Positions 7,460 through 15,843 of a DNA stretch of 20,469 bases are shown here, piece after piece. Positions within the stretch are counted from its first letter, which is position 1. Every line of letters begins with the position of its first letter. Source of the stretch: Alphaproteobacteria bacterium UBA2784 (lineage in GTDB: Bacteria > Pseudomonadota > Alphaproteobacteria > Micropepsales > Micropepsaceae); the NCBI GenBank assembly GCA_002352285.1, contig DEIC01000096.1, positions 9,618-30,086 on the forward strand. The letters run 5' to 3'. The notes under the pieces were generated by a model. The model was not told where the DNA came from, ran no database searches, and worked only from the letters and a program-made list of their open reading frames with translations. The position numbers were made by a program, and so were the translations under genes.

Positions 7460-9070
7460 TCAGCGCGCGTGCGGCGCGGGAGCGCCATCACGCAACAATT
7501 TCCACGTCATTGAATCCATCAGCGCCTCGAATGAGGCGTCAACAATGTTGGGCGAGACGCCCACGGTTGACCAGCGGTTGCCTGCACCATCCGTACTTTC
7601 GATCATCACGCGCGTCACGGCTTCCGTGCCGGACGTGAGGATGCGCACCTTGTAATCGACAAGACGCAGATCTTCGAGAAAGGCGGAATAGCGGCCAAGG
7701 TCTTTGCGCAGGGCATTGTCGAGCGCATTGACGGGACCATTGCCCTCGCCCACCGAGTGAATGGTCTGTCCCTCGACATCGACTTTCACCATCGCCTCGG
7801 AAATAGTGACGAGTTCGCCCAGCGCGTTGTGGCGGCGCTCTACCATCACGCGGAAGCTGACGGGCCTGAAATATTCCGGCACCTGACCCAGCGCGCGGCG
7901 CGCAAGCAGCTCGAACGAGGCCTCTGCGCCATCAAAGGCATAGCCGAGAAATTCCCGCGCCTTCACATCTTCCAGAAGGCGGCGCACGCGCGCATCACCG
8001 GCATCCGCCTTGATGCCCAGCTGTTCCAGCCGGAAGAGCACGTTGGAGCGGCCTGCCTGATCGGACACCAGAATTTTTCGTGCGTTGCCCACCGTCTCGG
8101 GCGCCACATGCTCGTAGGTGCGCGGGTCTTTCTGCACAGCGGAGGCGTGAAGCCCGCCCTTATGGGCAAAGGCGTTGTCGCCAACATAGGGCGCATGGCG
8201 CCACGGCGCGCGGTTGAGGATTTCATCCAGCGTGTGGCTGACTTCGCGCAGGCGTTTCAGCCCATTGCCATCAATTCCGGTTTCCAGCGTGCTGCGGTAG
8301 GGTTCCTTCAACGCCAGATTGGCGATGAGAGAGATCAGGTTGGCGTTGCCGCAGCGCTCGCCCAGCCCGTTCAGCGTGCCCTGAATCTGCGTCACGCCCG
8401 CCTCCACCGCCGCCAGCGTATTGGCCACGGCATTGTCGGTGTCATTGTGCGTATGCACGCCCAGATGATCGCCGGGGATGTGGCGCGCCACCTCACGCAC
8501 GATGCGATAGACCTCGCTGGGCAGCGTGCCGCCGTTGGTATCGCACAGCACGACGAAGCGGGCGCCGCCTTCAAGCGCCGCCTTGAGGCAGGAAAGCGCA
8601 TAGGCGCTGTTGGCCTTATAGCCATCAAAGAAATGTTCGGCGTCGAACATCGCCTCGCGGCCGCGGGCCACGACGGCCTTCATCGACTCCGCGATGGCAA
8701 CGAGATTTTCCTCGCGCGGTATTTCAAGCGCGACATCGACCTGAAAATCCCAGCTCTTGCCGACAAGGCAGGCGGCGCTGGCGCGCGCATCGAGAATGGC
8801 GGCAAGGCCGGGATCGTTGCCGGTGCTGCGGCCACCACGGCGCGTCATTCCGAATGCCGTCAGTCTGGCGTGCTTCAGGGCTGGCGGCGCCGCGAAAAAC
8901 TGCGTGTCAGTCGGATTGGCGCCGGGCCAGCCGCCCTCCACATAGTCGATGCCCAGGCCATCGAGCATGAGCGCGATCTGGCGCTTGTCTTCTACCGAGA
9001 AATCGACGCCTTGCGTCTGCGCGCCATCGCGCAGCGTCGTGTCGAAGAGATAAAGGCGTGTTCTTGCCAT
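7460..9070 (-). CDS. cimA: (R)-citramalate synthase
   Basis: The enzyme condenses pyruvate with acetyl-CoA to (R)-citramalate, giving a threonine-independent route to 2-oxobutyrate and isoleucine. The 536-residue protein has the N-terminal TIM-barrel of the isopropylmalate synthase family. It carries DTTLRDGAQTQGV (10-22), the metal-binding HTHND and GLGERCGN. The linker and the C-terminal LeuA-type regulatory domain (about 410-530) follow, so feedback control by an amino acid is likely. GTLNGLGERCGNANL and the overall length fit the CimA subgroup rather than LeuA or homocitrate synthase. I start it at ATG 9070, whose A is shared with the TGA of cysS (TGATG). An in-frame ATG at 9085 has no ribosome site and lies inside cysS. 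Expression is therefore probably coupled to cysS. Confidence 0.93.
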   Translation of the reverse strand: MARTRLYLFDTTLRDGAQTQGVDFSVEDKRQIALMLDGLGIDYVEGGWPGANPTDTQFFAAPPALKHARLTAFGMTRRGGRSTGNDPGLAAILDARASAACLVGKSWDFQVDVALEIPREENLVAIAESMKAVVARGREAMFDAEHFFDGYKANSAYALSCLKAALEGGARFVVLCDTNGGTLPSEVYRIVREVARHIPGDHLGVHTHNDTDNAVANTLAAVEAGVTQIQGTLNGLGERCGNANLISLIANLALKEPYRSTLETGIDGNGLKRLREVSHTLDEILNRAPWRHAPYVGDNAFAHKGGLHASAVQKDPRTYEHVAPETVGNARKILVSDQAGRSNVLFRLEQLGIKADAGDARVRRLLEDVKAREFLGYAFDGAEASFELLARRALGQVPEYFRPVSFRVMVERRHNALGELVTISEAMVKVDVEGQTIHSVGEGNGPVNALDNALRKDLGRYSAFLEDLRLVDYKVRILTSGTEAVTRVMIESTDGAGNRWSTVGVSPNIVDASFEALMDSMTWKLLRDGAPAPHAR

Positions 9071-10422
9071 CACGCAGGTTTCCATGTGGTGCCAGCGGGG
9101 CCATCCTCCAGCACGATGCCCGCATCCAGCAATTCCTTGCGCAGGCGGTCTGCCTCGGCAAAGTTGCGCGCCTTGCGGGCGGCATTGCGTGCGTCGATGC
9201 GCGCAATGATGTCGGCCTCACTCAACGCCATTTTGGCCGGGCGCCACGACGCCCATTCCTCCGGCGTCTTTTCGAGAAGACCGAGAAGGTTCCCGGCAGC
9301 CTTCAGCGATGACGCGGCAGCGGTTGAACCCTTCAGCGCCTCTGCCGCCAGTTCGTGCATCACTGCAAAGGCTTCGGGCGTGTTGAGATCATCATCCAGC
9401 GCCGCGATGAAGGCGGCAGGCATATCGTTCGCCGGGGCGGCATGACCGGCCGCGCGATACCAGCGGTCGAGAATAGTGCGCGCGGTGCGGCTGCCCTCCT
9501 CTGTCCAGTCGAGCGGGTGGCGGTAATGCGTCATCAACATCTGAAGGCGGATCACCTCGCCCGGCCATTCGGCCAGAAGATCGCGCACGGCAACCACATT
9601 GCCGACGGACTTGGCCATTTTCTCGCCGCCCATCTGCAACATGCCGTTGTGCATCCAGTAGTTCGACAGTTTGGCGCCGCCATGGGCGCAAACCGATTGC
9701 GCGATTTCATTCTCATGGTGCGGGAACATAAGGTCGCGCCCGCCGCCATGAATGTCGAAGGTATCGCCCAGCAGTTTTTCCGCCATGGCCGAGCATTCGA
9801 TGTGCCAGCCGGGGCGGCCACGGCCCCAGGGGCTGTCCCAGCCCGGCGTTGCGGCGTCTGACGGCTTCCACAGCACGAAGTCCATCGGCGAGCGTTTATA
9901 GGGCGCGACGTCAACGCGTGCACCGGCCAGCAGCTCATCCGTCGAGCGGCCCGAGAATGATCCATAGGACGGCATGGACGGCACGCTGAAGAGCACGTGG
10001 CCCTCTGCCTCATAGGCGTGACCATTTGCGATCAAGGCCGCGATCATCGCAATGATCTCGGGGATCGTTTCAGTAACGCGCGGCTCAAAGCTGGGCGCAA
10101 GGTTGCCGAGCGCCAGCATGTCCTCGCGGTAAATGCGCAGGGTTTCTTCCGTCAGCTCGCGGATGGTGATGCCGCGTTCCTTTGCGCGGGCGTTGATCTT
10201 GTCTTCCACGTCGGTGACGTTGCGCGCATAGAAAACATGATCCCTGCCATAATGATGGCGCAGCAGGCGGAACAGCGCGTCGAACACGATCACAGGCCGC
10301 GCATTGCCGATATGGGCAAGGGCATAGACGGTGGGGCCGCAGACATACATGCGCACGCGTTTGGCATCGATGGGCGCAAAGACTTCCTTGCGGCGGCTTT
10401 CGGTATTGTAGATCTCGATCAT
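9070..10422 (-). CDS. cysS: Cysteinyl-tRNA synthetase
   Basis: This class I synthetase charges tRNA-Cys in the cytosol. The 450-residue protein has C28 in CGPTVY (a zinc ligand), the HIGH-type motif HIGN (37-40) and further zinc ligands in WHIECSAM and the HHENE segment. The KMSKS loop reads KMAKS (268-272). The C-terminal anticodon-binding domain is slightly shorter than in E. coli but ends normally. ATG 10422 is preceded by GAAGG at 6 bases. The gene follows a 159-base leader after gltX, so it may have its own promoter. Its stop codon overlaps the start of cimA. Confidence 0.96.
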   Translation of the reverse strand: MIEIYNTESRRKEVFAPIDAKRVRMYVCGPTVYALAHIGNARPVIVFDALFRLLRHHYGRDHVFYARNVTDVEDKINARAKERGITIRELTEETLRIYREDMLALGNLAPSFEPRVTETIPEIIAMIAALIANGHAYEAEGHVLFSVPSMPSYGSFSGRSTDELLAGARVDVAPYKRSPMDFVLWKPSDAATPGWDSPWGRGRPGWHIECSAMAEKLLGDTFDIHGGGRDLMFPHHENEIAQSVCAHGGAKLSNYWMHNGMLQMGGEKMAKSVGNVVAVRDLLAEWPGEVIRLQMLMTHYRHPLDWTEEGSRTARTILDRWYRAAGHAAPANDMPAAFIAALDDDLNTPEAFAVMHELAAEALKGSTAAASSLKAAGNLLGLLEKTPEEWASWRPAKMALSEADIIARIDARNAARKARNFAEADRLRKELLDAGIVLEDGPAGTTWKPA

Positions 10423-10448
10423 TTCGGGCCTTCACTCAGATGCATCAT
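10419..10448 (-). other. Possible leader mini-ORF overlapping the cysS start
   Basis: A nine-codon reading frame (MMHLSEGPK) has a GGGAG site 4 bases before its first ATG and 7 before its second. Its TGA overlaps the ATG of cysS in an ATGA arrangement. It contains no cysteine codon, so a classic attenuation leader for cysteine is not indicated. It may be chance, or a short coupling peptide. Confidence 0.2.
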
Positions 10449-10489
10449 CCATCTCCCTCGCGTGACTTCGCACGCAAGCGGCCCTGAAA

Positions 10490-10510
10490 CTTTTTGGAGG
10501 AGGCAAAAAG
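10490..10510. other. AT-rich perfect hairpin with GGAGG-type loop in cysS leader
   Basis: Two perfect 7-base arms (CTTTTTG and CAAAAAG) enclose a 7-base loop that reads GAGGAGG on the plus strand. On the transcribed minus strand the loop reads CCTCCTC, which is partly complementary to the purine-rich site in front of the cysS leader frame (10453-10459). The stem is weak in GC, so it is not a terminator. Confidence 0.3.
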
Positions 10511-10518
10511 ATCGCGCG

Positions 10519-10540
10519 GCCGCTGTTCATCAACAGCAGC
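10519..10540 (-). terminator. Hairpin downstream of gltX, possible weak terminator
   Basis: On the minus strand a 9-bp stem with one G-T wobble and a GATG loop lies about 40 bases after the gltX stop. A run of five T residues begins only about eight bases after the stem. The spacing is too long for a textbook intrinsic terminator, so partial termination or processing is the most that can be suggested. Confidence 0.3.
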
Positions 10541-10581
10541 AAATTTGCCAATAAATGACCGGGCGCGTGTTCATGGGCGCA

Positions 10582-11922
10582 CTATGCCCGCTCTCCGGCA
10601 AGGCGCGCAAGGGCCCGCGCACGCCCGATCAGCGGCAAAAGCCGCTTCATCTCCGGCCCGTCACCCTGCCCTGTCAGCGCCAGCCGCAGGGGATGGAACA
10701 GCGCCTTGCCCTTGCGTCCGCTGCGCTCGGCCAGCGCCTTGGTCCAGAGCGGCCAGGCATCGCCATCAAGCTCAGGCGGCAGGATTTCCGCTGCCATGCG
10801 GGTCAATTCCGGGTCTTCCATGACGGGATCAATGGGCTCAGCCACGATGTGCCACCATTTGCGGGCATCGGGCAGCACGGTCAGATTGCCGCGCACGGCA
10901 AGCCAGAACGCTTCACCGCCGCCCACGCCCAAAGCCGCCAGACGCTCCGCCACCGCTGCATAAGGGAGACCGTGCAGGATGCGGCCGTTGAGGGTGAGGA
11001 GTTCGTGCTCGTCAAAGCGGATGGGCGAACGGGAAATCTTGCCGAACGCAAAACTCTCCGCCGCATCTGCCAAGGTGTGATGCACGCCCACCGCGTCTGA
11101 CGTGCCTGCATGGGCAAGCAAACTGATGAGCGACATCGGTTCCAATCCGTCATCCCGCAGCTTGGCGACGCCCAGCGAGCCGATGCGTTTGGAAAGTCCG
11201 CTGCCGTCGGCGGCGACGACCAGCGGATAATGAGCGAAGGCCGGGACCGGGCCGCCCAGCGCCTCAAAAATCTCGATTTGGCTTGCCGTATTCATCACGT
11301 GATCCTCGCCGCGGATCACATGGCTGATATGGAAGGCGATGTCGTCCACCACCGAGGGCAGCGTGTAGAGGAACCGACCATCCTCGCGGATCAGTACGGG
11401 ATCCGAGACGCTGGACGTGTCAATCTCCACACGGCCGCGCACTTCATCGTGCCAGACGACCGGCTTGCGGTTGAGCTTGAAGCGCCAATGCGGCTTGCGG
11501 CCCTCGGCCTCCAATGCCGCGCGCTGTTCGGCTGTGAGTTCAAGCGCGGCGCGGTTATAGACATTGGGCTGGTGGCGCGCCTGCGCCTGACGGCGGCGGC
11601 GCTCCAGTTCATCCTCCGTCTCATAGCAGGGATAGAGACGGCCAGCCGCGCGCAATTTTTCAGCAGCTGCCTCGTAGTGCGCGGCGCGATCCGACTGGCG
11701 CGCCTCAAGGTCTGGCAACAAGCCCAGCCAAGCGAGATCATGGCGGATGGCAATTGCGTATTCTTCTTTGGAGCGTTCGGTGTCGGTGTCGTCGATGCGC
11801 AGCAACACCTTGCCGCCCATCTTGCGCGCAAAGAGCCAGTTCAGGACGGCGCCGCGCATGTTGCCGACATGCAGCGTGCCTGTCGGGCTTGGCGCAAACC
11901 GCACAATGATGGAAGAGGCCAT
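10582..11922 (-). CDS. gltX: Glutamyl-tRNA synthetase
   Basis: This class Ib synthetase charges tRNA-Glu. The 446-residue reading has the HIGH-type motif in APSPTGTLHVGN (10-21), LRIDDTDTERS, and a KMSKS loop reduced to GLSKRIGS (LSKR at 243-246). Alphaproteobacteria commonly carry two gltX genes and may lack GlnRS. I cannot tell from sequence whether this copy discriminates between tRNA-Glu and tRNA-Gln. I chose ATG 11922 because GAAGG lies 9 bases upstream. ATG 11931 has its purines too close, and ATG 11985 would add 21 poor residues. The chosen start is 1 base after the nadE stop. The last residues and stop lie in a local GGGC/GCCC palindrome. Confidence 0.95.
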   Translation of the reverse strand: MASSIIVRFAPSPTGTLHVGNMRGAVLNWLFARKMGGKVLLRIDDTDTERSKEEYAIAIRHDLAWLGLLPDLEARQSDRAAHYEAAAEKLRAAGRLYPCYETEDELERRRRQAQARHQPNVYNRAALELTAEQRAALEAEGRKPHWRFKLNRKPVVWHDEVRGRVEIDTSSVSDPVLIREDGRFLYTLPSVVDDIAFHISHVIRGEDHVMNTASQIEIFEALGGPVPAFAHYPLVVAADGSGLSKRIGSLGVAKLRDDGLEPMSLISLLAHAGTSDAVGVHHTLADAAESFAFGKISRSPIRFDEHELLTLNGRILHGLPYAAVAERLAALGVGGGEAFWLAVRGNLTVLPDARKWWHIVAEPIDPVMEDPELTRMAAEILPPELDGDAWPLWTKALAERSGRKGKALFHPLRLALTGQGDGPEMKRLLPLIGRARALARLAGERA

Positions 11923-11923
11923 C

Positions 11924-13588
11924 TCAGACATCCTTCGGCGCGTCGCGGAATCCGTTGGTGATCGGATAACGGCGGTCGCGGCCAAAGTTGCGGGTGCTGA
12001 TTTTCACGCCCGGCGGCGCCTGACGGCGCTTGTACTCGGCGATGTTGAGGAGATGCTCCACACGGCGGATGGTGGCGGGCGCGTGGCCCATGGCAACGAT
12101 CTCTTCAAACGTCTTTTCGTTTTCGACCAGCGCCTCAAGGATGTCATCCAGCACCTTATAGGGCGGCAGTGAATCCTCGTCCTTCTGGTTGGCGCGCAAT
12201 TCGGCCGTCGGCGGCTTTTCAATCACGTGCAGCGGCATCACATTGCCCGCAGGCCCCAGCGCGCCATCCGGCTTGTGTGCATTGCGCCAGTGTGACAGCG
12301 CAAAGACATCCGTCTTGTAAACATCCTTCAGCACGTTATAGCCGCCGCACATGTCGCCATAGAGCGTGGCATAGCCCACCGACATTTCCGACTTGTTGCC
12401 GGTCGTGAGCACCATGGGGCCGAACTTGTTCGAGATGGCCATCAGGAGCACGCCGCGGATGCGCGACTGGATGTTTTCCTCCGCCACATCCGGCGCTCGG
12501 CCCGCAAAGGCAGGGGCGAGCGCCTCACCAAAGGCTGCAACTGCGCCCTCAATCGGGATGGTCTCATAGGGCACGCCGAGCGCGTTCGCCACGGCAGCGG
12601 CATCTTCCAGACTGTCTTTGGCGGTATAACGCGACGGCATCATCACGCAGCGCACGCGCGATGCGCCCAGCGCGTCCACGGCCACCGCGGCCGACAGGGC
12701 CGAGTCAATGCCGCCGGAAAGGCCCAGCACCACGCCGGGAAAGCCGTTCTTGCCGACATAGTCCTTCAGGCCCAGCACCATTGCCTGATAGATCGCTTCC
12801 AGTCCCGTTTCGACGCGCGCCAGATCACCCTTGGCACACGTCCAGCCCTTGGCGCCGCGCTTCCAGTGCGTTGTCACCTGCGCCTCGCGCCAGGCCGGCA
12901 TCTGGAGCGCGAAGCTGCGGTCGGCATTCAGCACGAAGGATGCGCCGTCAAAGACCAGCTCGTCCTGCCCGCCGATCTGGTTGAGATAGACGAAGGGCAG
13001 ACCGCTTTCGACCACACGCGCAACAGACAACTCCAGGCGGCGGTCCGGCTTGCGGCAATCAAACGGCGAGCCATTGGGAACGAGGATGATCTCGGCGCCT
13101 GTTTCGCTCAGGCACTCGACCACATCCGGCGTCCACACATCTTCGCAGATGGGCACGCCCAGCCGCACACCGCGCAGCGTGAGGGGGCCGGGCATCGGGC
13201 CGGGCACAAACACACGCTTTTCATCGAAGACGCCGTAATTGGGCAGATCGACTTTATAGCGCAGCGTCTGCACCTTGCCGCCGTCAAGGGCGGCCATGGC
13301 GTTATAGAGCTTGCCATCCTCAACCCAGGGCGTGCCGATCAGAACGGCGGGGCCGATTGTGGTGTCGGCAGCTAATTCGCGCACGGCCGCCATCGCGTCG
13401 TGCTGAAGGGCGGGCTTCAACACCAGATCTTCCAGCGGATAGCCGGTGATGAACAACTCGCTGAACAGGATGATGTCGGCGCCATCCTGGGCGGCGCGTA
13501 CGCGCGCGGCCCGCGCCTTGGCGAGATTGCCGGGAATATCGCCCACCTTGGGATCAAGCTGGGCGAGTGCGATCTTCAATTCATCCAT
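11924..13588 (-). CDS. nadE: Glutamine-dependent NAD+ synthetase
   Basis: This two-domain enzyme amidates deamido-NAD to NAD using ATP and glutamine. The N-terminal nitrilase-type glutaminase has the triad E44 (FSELFITGYP), K112 (YKVDLPNYG) and C148 (VPICEDVW). The C-terminal synthetase has the ATP-pyrophosphatase loop SGGIDS (291-296) and the later TGNKSE segment. The 554-residue length matches the bacterial glutamine-dependent class of about 550 residues. The start is ATG 13588; the TTG at 13594 is unnecessary. Only 2 bases separate it from the aminotransferase stop, and its own stop is next to the gltX start, so all three are likely cotranscribed. Confidence 0.96.
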   Translation of the reverse strand: MDELKIALAQLDPKVGDIPGNLAKARAARVRAAQDGADIILFSELFITGYPLEDLVLKPALQHDAMAAVRELAADTTIGPAVLIGTPWVEDGKLYNAMAALDGGKVQTLRYKVDLPNYGVFDEKRVFVPGPMPGPLTLRGVRLGVPICEDVWTPDVVECLSETGAEIILVPNGSPFDCRKPDRRLELSVARVVESGLPFVYLNQIGGQDELVFDGASFVLNADRSFALQMPAWREAQVTTHWKRGAKGWTCAKGDLARVETGLEAIYQAMVLGLKDYVGKNGFPGVVLGLSGGIDSALSAAVAVDALGASRVRCVMMPSRYTAKDSLEDAAAVANALGVPYETIPIEGAVAAFGEALAPAFAGRAPDVAEENIQSRIRGVLLMAISNKFGPMVLTTGNKSEMSVGYATLYGDMCGGYNVLKDVYKTDVFALSHWRNAHKPDGALGPAGNVMPLHVIEKPPTAELRANQKDEDSLPPYKVLDDILEALVENEKTFEEIVAMGHAPATIRRVEHLLNIAEYKRRQAPPGVKISTRNFGRDRRYPITNGFRDAPKDV

Positions 13589-13590
13589 CG

Positions 13591-14712
13591 TCAAGCGGCC
13601 TTGCGGACCGCATCACAAATATGGGCGATCTGCGCCTCTGACAGATAAGGGTGGAATGGCAGGCTGACAATGCGGCCCGACAGGCTTTCGGCATGTTTCA
13701 GCTCGCCCTCGCGCGGGGCAAAGGGTGCAAAGGCGCGGTGCCTGTGCAGCGGCTTCTGGTAATAGATCGCGGTCGGCACCTTTTTCTCCGCCAGTTCCGC
13801 CTGAAAGCGGTCGCGGTTTTCAACCGTGATGGTGAAAAGGCCCCAGGCGCTCTCCGACCCCTCCGGCACGTGCTGCAGCGTCACCGCATTGCCCAATCCG
13901 GCGCGATAGGCGTCTGCGATGCGGCGGCGGGTGGCGATCTCTTCCGTGAACACGGTCAGTTTTTCCAGAAGGACGGCGCATTGCATGGAGTCGAGGCGGC
14001 CATTCAGGCCCACCATTACCGACTCCTTACGCGCATCATCCGTGCCGTGCCAGCGGATCGACGCCCAGCGCGACAGGCGGGCGGGATCATTCGTGAACAT
14101 CGCGCCGCCATCGCCATAGGCGCCCAGCGTCTTTGACGGATAGAAGCTCGTCGCCGTCATGGCGCAAAGATTGCCGACGGACTTGCCCTTTTGCGCGCCG
14201 CCAAGGCTCTGGGCGGCATCGGCCAGAATGGTCATGCCGTGGCGCGCGGCAATCGCCTCGATGCGCGCGTAATCGGCCGGCAATCCATAGAGATCAACCG
14301 GCACGACCATGCGTGGCTTCAGCTTGCCCGCTTTCGCAACGGCTTCAACCTGATGGGCAAGATGCTCCACATTGATGTTGAAGGTCGCCGGATCGACATC
14401 GACGAAGACGGGTGTTGCGCCCGTCATCAGCACCGCATTGCAGGTGGCGTTATAGGTGAAGGTGGGAATGAAGACGGCGTCGCCCGGCCCCAGATCCTCG
14501 CCCATCATCGCGATCACAAGGCTGTCGGTGCCGCTGGCAACCGCAAGGGCGTGCGGCGCGCCGGTCAGGCGCTCCAGCGTGCGCTCAAGTTCTGCCACTT
14601 CCGGGCCGTTGATATAGGCGCCATGGTCGAGGACAGCGTGCAGGCGCTTTTCAATACCGGCGCGCAGACGCTTTGCCTGGGTTTTCAGATCGAAGAAAAG
14701 GATCGGATCCAT
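13591..14712 (-). CDS. DegT/DnrJ/EryC1/StrS-family sugar aminotransferase
   Basis: This is a PLP-dependent fold-type I aminotransferase of the nucleotide-sugar group. Signatures are ASGTDSL (about 59-65) for the phosphate pocket, DAAQSLG for the ring-binding Asp, and FYPSKTLGAYGDGGA with the Schiff-base K194. The 373-residue length is normal. Such enzymes transfer an amino group from glutamate to a 3- or 4-keto sugar nucleotide. The oxidoreductase 3 bases upstream suggests the WbpB/WbpE-type logic, in which an oxidoreductase makes the 3-keto sugar and the aminotransferase makes the 3-amino sugar. The start has AAAGG 8 bases upstream. No acetyltransferase or glycosyltransferase is in the window, so the product is an inference. 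Confidence 0.92.
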   Translation of the reverse strand: MDPILFFDLKTQAKRLRAGIEKRLHAVLDHGAYINGPEVAELERTLERLTGAPHALAVASGTDSLVIAMMGEDLGPGDAVFIPTFTYNATCNAVLMTGATPVFVDVDPATFNINVEHLAHQVEAVAKAGKLKPRMVVPVDLYGLPADYARIEAIAARHGMTILADAAQSLGGAQKGKSVGNLCAMTATSFYPSKTLGAYGDGGAMFTNDPARLSRWASIRWHGTDDARKESVMVGLNGRLDSMQCAVLLEKLTVFTEEIATRRRIADAYRAGLGNAVTLQHVPEGSESAWGLFTITVENRDRFQAELAEKKVPTAIYYQKPLHRHRAFAPFAPREGELKHAESLSGRIVSLPFHPYLSEAQIAHICDAVRKAA

Positions 14713-14715
14713 TAT

Positions 14716-15681
14716 TCAGCCTTTCGCAGACATTTCCGCCGCATTGATGACGCCCAACGCCGTTTCCAGCGCCAGACGCGCTTCCTCCGGCCGCACCAGA
14801 GCGGACATGCCGGTTCTGACCTCGTGCACGAAACGCCCGATTGCATAGCCCAGCGGATCGCTGGCGATGCGGGCGGCTGCATCATCCAGCCCGTCGAAAC
14901 CCTGAAAGGCAGGCTTCAAGGCTTCGCCCGTCGTGTTCGACAGCGTGCGCGCCAGAAAGTCGATGAAGATTTCGCCATCAGGATAGACAAGGCGCATGGT
15001 GCGCTTGCGCTCGCTGGCGATGCGGCTGGCGGTCAGGCGCACCTGCGCGCCGCCCAGATCGAGGTCTGCAACCACGTCATCGCCCGCATTGCGATCCGGC
15101 GCGCGGGTCATGGCGGCAATCCGCGCGGGGGCGCGCGGGAAAATCTGATGCACAAGATCAAGATCGTGGATCATCAGGTCCAGCACGATGGAAACATCAA
15201 GGCCGCGTCCATTGGGTACGCCCTCCCGCACACACTCGATGCGCGTCGGCTTGATGGCGCGATTGAGAAGGCCGGACTGGGCAAAGACGTAACGCTCCTG
15301 ATGCCCTGCGGTCAGAACGCGCTTGTTCTCGCGGCTCATGTAGATCATCGCATCGGCTGCCGCCAGCGAGGTCGCAATCGGCTTTTCAACCAGCACATGC
15401 ACGCCCGCGCCCAGAAGGCCAATCGCCGCGTCGGCATGGGTGCTGGCCGGTGAGGCGACCGAGACCACATCCACCTTGCCGAGCAGGTCACGCCAGCTGG
15501 CAACTGGGTCACACCCGAATTTTTCGGCAGCTTCGCGCGCGGCGTTGGCGCTGGGGTCGGCGATGGCGGTGAGCGTCACGCCCGGAATGGCGGCAAGCTT
15601 CTGCGCATGCAAACGGCCAAAGAACCCCGCGCCGACAACACCGGCACGCAAAGGGGCATCAGGAGAGGATTGGCCGGGCAT
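14716..15681 (-). CDS. Gfo/Idh/MocA-family NAD(P)-dependent oxidoreductase
   Basis: The 321-residue protein has an N-terminal Rossmann domain (GVVGAGFFGRLH, 14-25) and the family motif VEKP with the general acid K100. A C-terminal beta-sheet domain has the catalytic-type DLMIHD segment (H172). Members oxidise or reduce sugars and nucleotide sugars. With the downstream DegT aminotransferase it probably supplies a 3-keto nucleotide sugar, as WbpB or WlbA do. The first ~12 residues are polar (SSPDAP) and there is no clear ribosome site. It appears to be the first gene of the run towards nadE and gltX. The family is firm; the substrate is inferred. Confidence 0.9.
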   Translation of the reverse strand: MPGQSSPDAPLRAGVVGAGFFGRLHAQKLAAIPGVTLTAIADPSANAAREAAEKFGCDPVASWRDLLGKVDVVSVASPASTHADAAIGLLGAGVHVLVEKPIATSLAAADAMIYMSRENKRVLTAGHQERYVFAQSGLLNRAIKPTRIECVREGVPNGRGLDVSIVLDLMIHDLDLVHQIFPRAPARIAAMTRAPDRNAGDDVVADLDLGGAQVRLTASRIASERKRTMRLVYPDGEIFIDFLARTLSNTTGEALKPAFQGFDGLDDAAARIASDPLGYAIGRFVHEVRTGMSALVRPEEARLALETALGVINAAEMSAKG

Positions 15682-15740
15682 CGGTGTGGCGGGCTTTGTG
15701 GGCGAGGTCCAAACGGGCCGATTCAGTGGGCGGATGAGTG

Positions 15741-15806
15741 GCTTAGCGAAAGATGCGGCGACAACACAAGAAATGTTGCACGGGATTACCGAGGTTCGGC
15801 TAGGTT
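15741..15806. promoter_or_regulatory. Candidate divergent promoters between oxidoreductase and MDR gene
   Basis: The 162-base spacer (15682-15843) must serve both outward genes. For the minus strand, TTGTGT (15764-15769) and CTAAGC (15741-15746) are 17 bases apart. For the plus strand, TTGCAC (15776-15781) and TAGGTT (15801-15806) are 19 apart. Both are poor matches to a housekeeping promoter and are offered only as candidates. No long repeat or operator is evident. Confidence 0.22.
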
Positions 15807-15843
15807 AAGCTTACTCAAGCCATTGACCCCTATGGAGTTCCCC

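Noticed and set aside
7757..9445. 562-codon open frame on the plus strand opposite cimA and cysS
   Set aside because: It lies wholly antisense to two well-supported enzymes and is rich in Arg, His, Ala and Gly without any recognisable domain. Long shadow frames of this kind are expected in GC-rich DNA.
10423..10581. tRNA or T-box riboswitch in the cysS leader
   Set aside because: No T-loop-like GGTTCGA, acceptor pairing or T-box core could be found, and T-boxes would be unexpected in this group.
14191..15453. 420-codon open frame on the plus strand opposite the sugar oxidoreductase and aminotransferase
   Set aside because: Its composition is typical of an antisense shadow, it has no family motif, and it crosses the joint between two clear genes.
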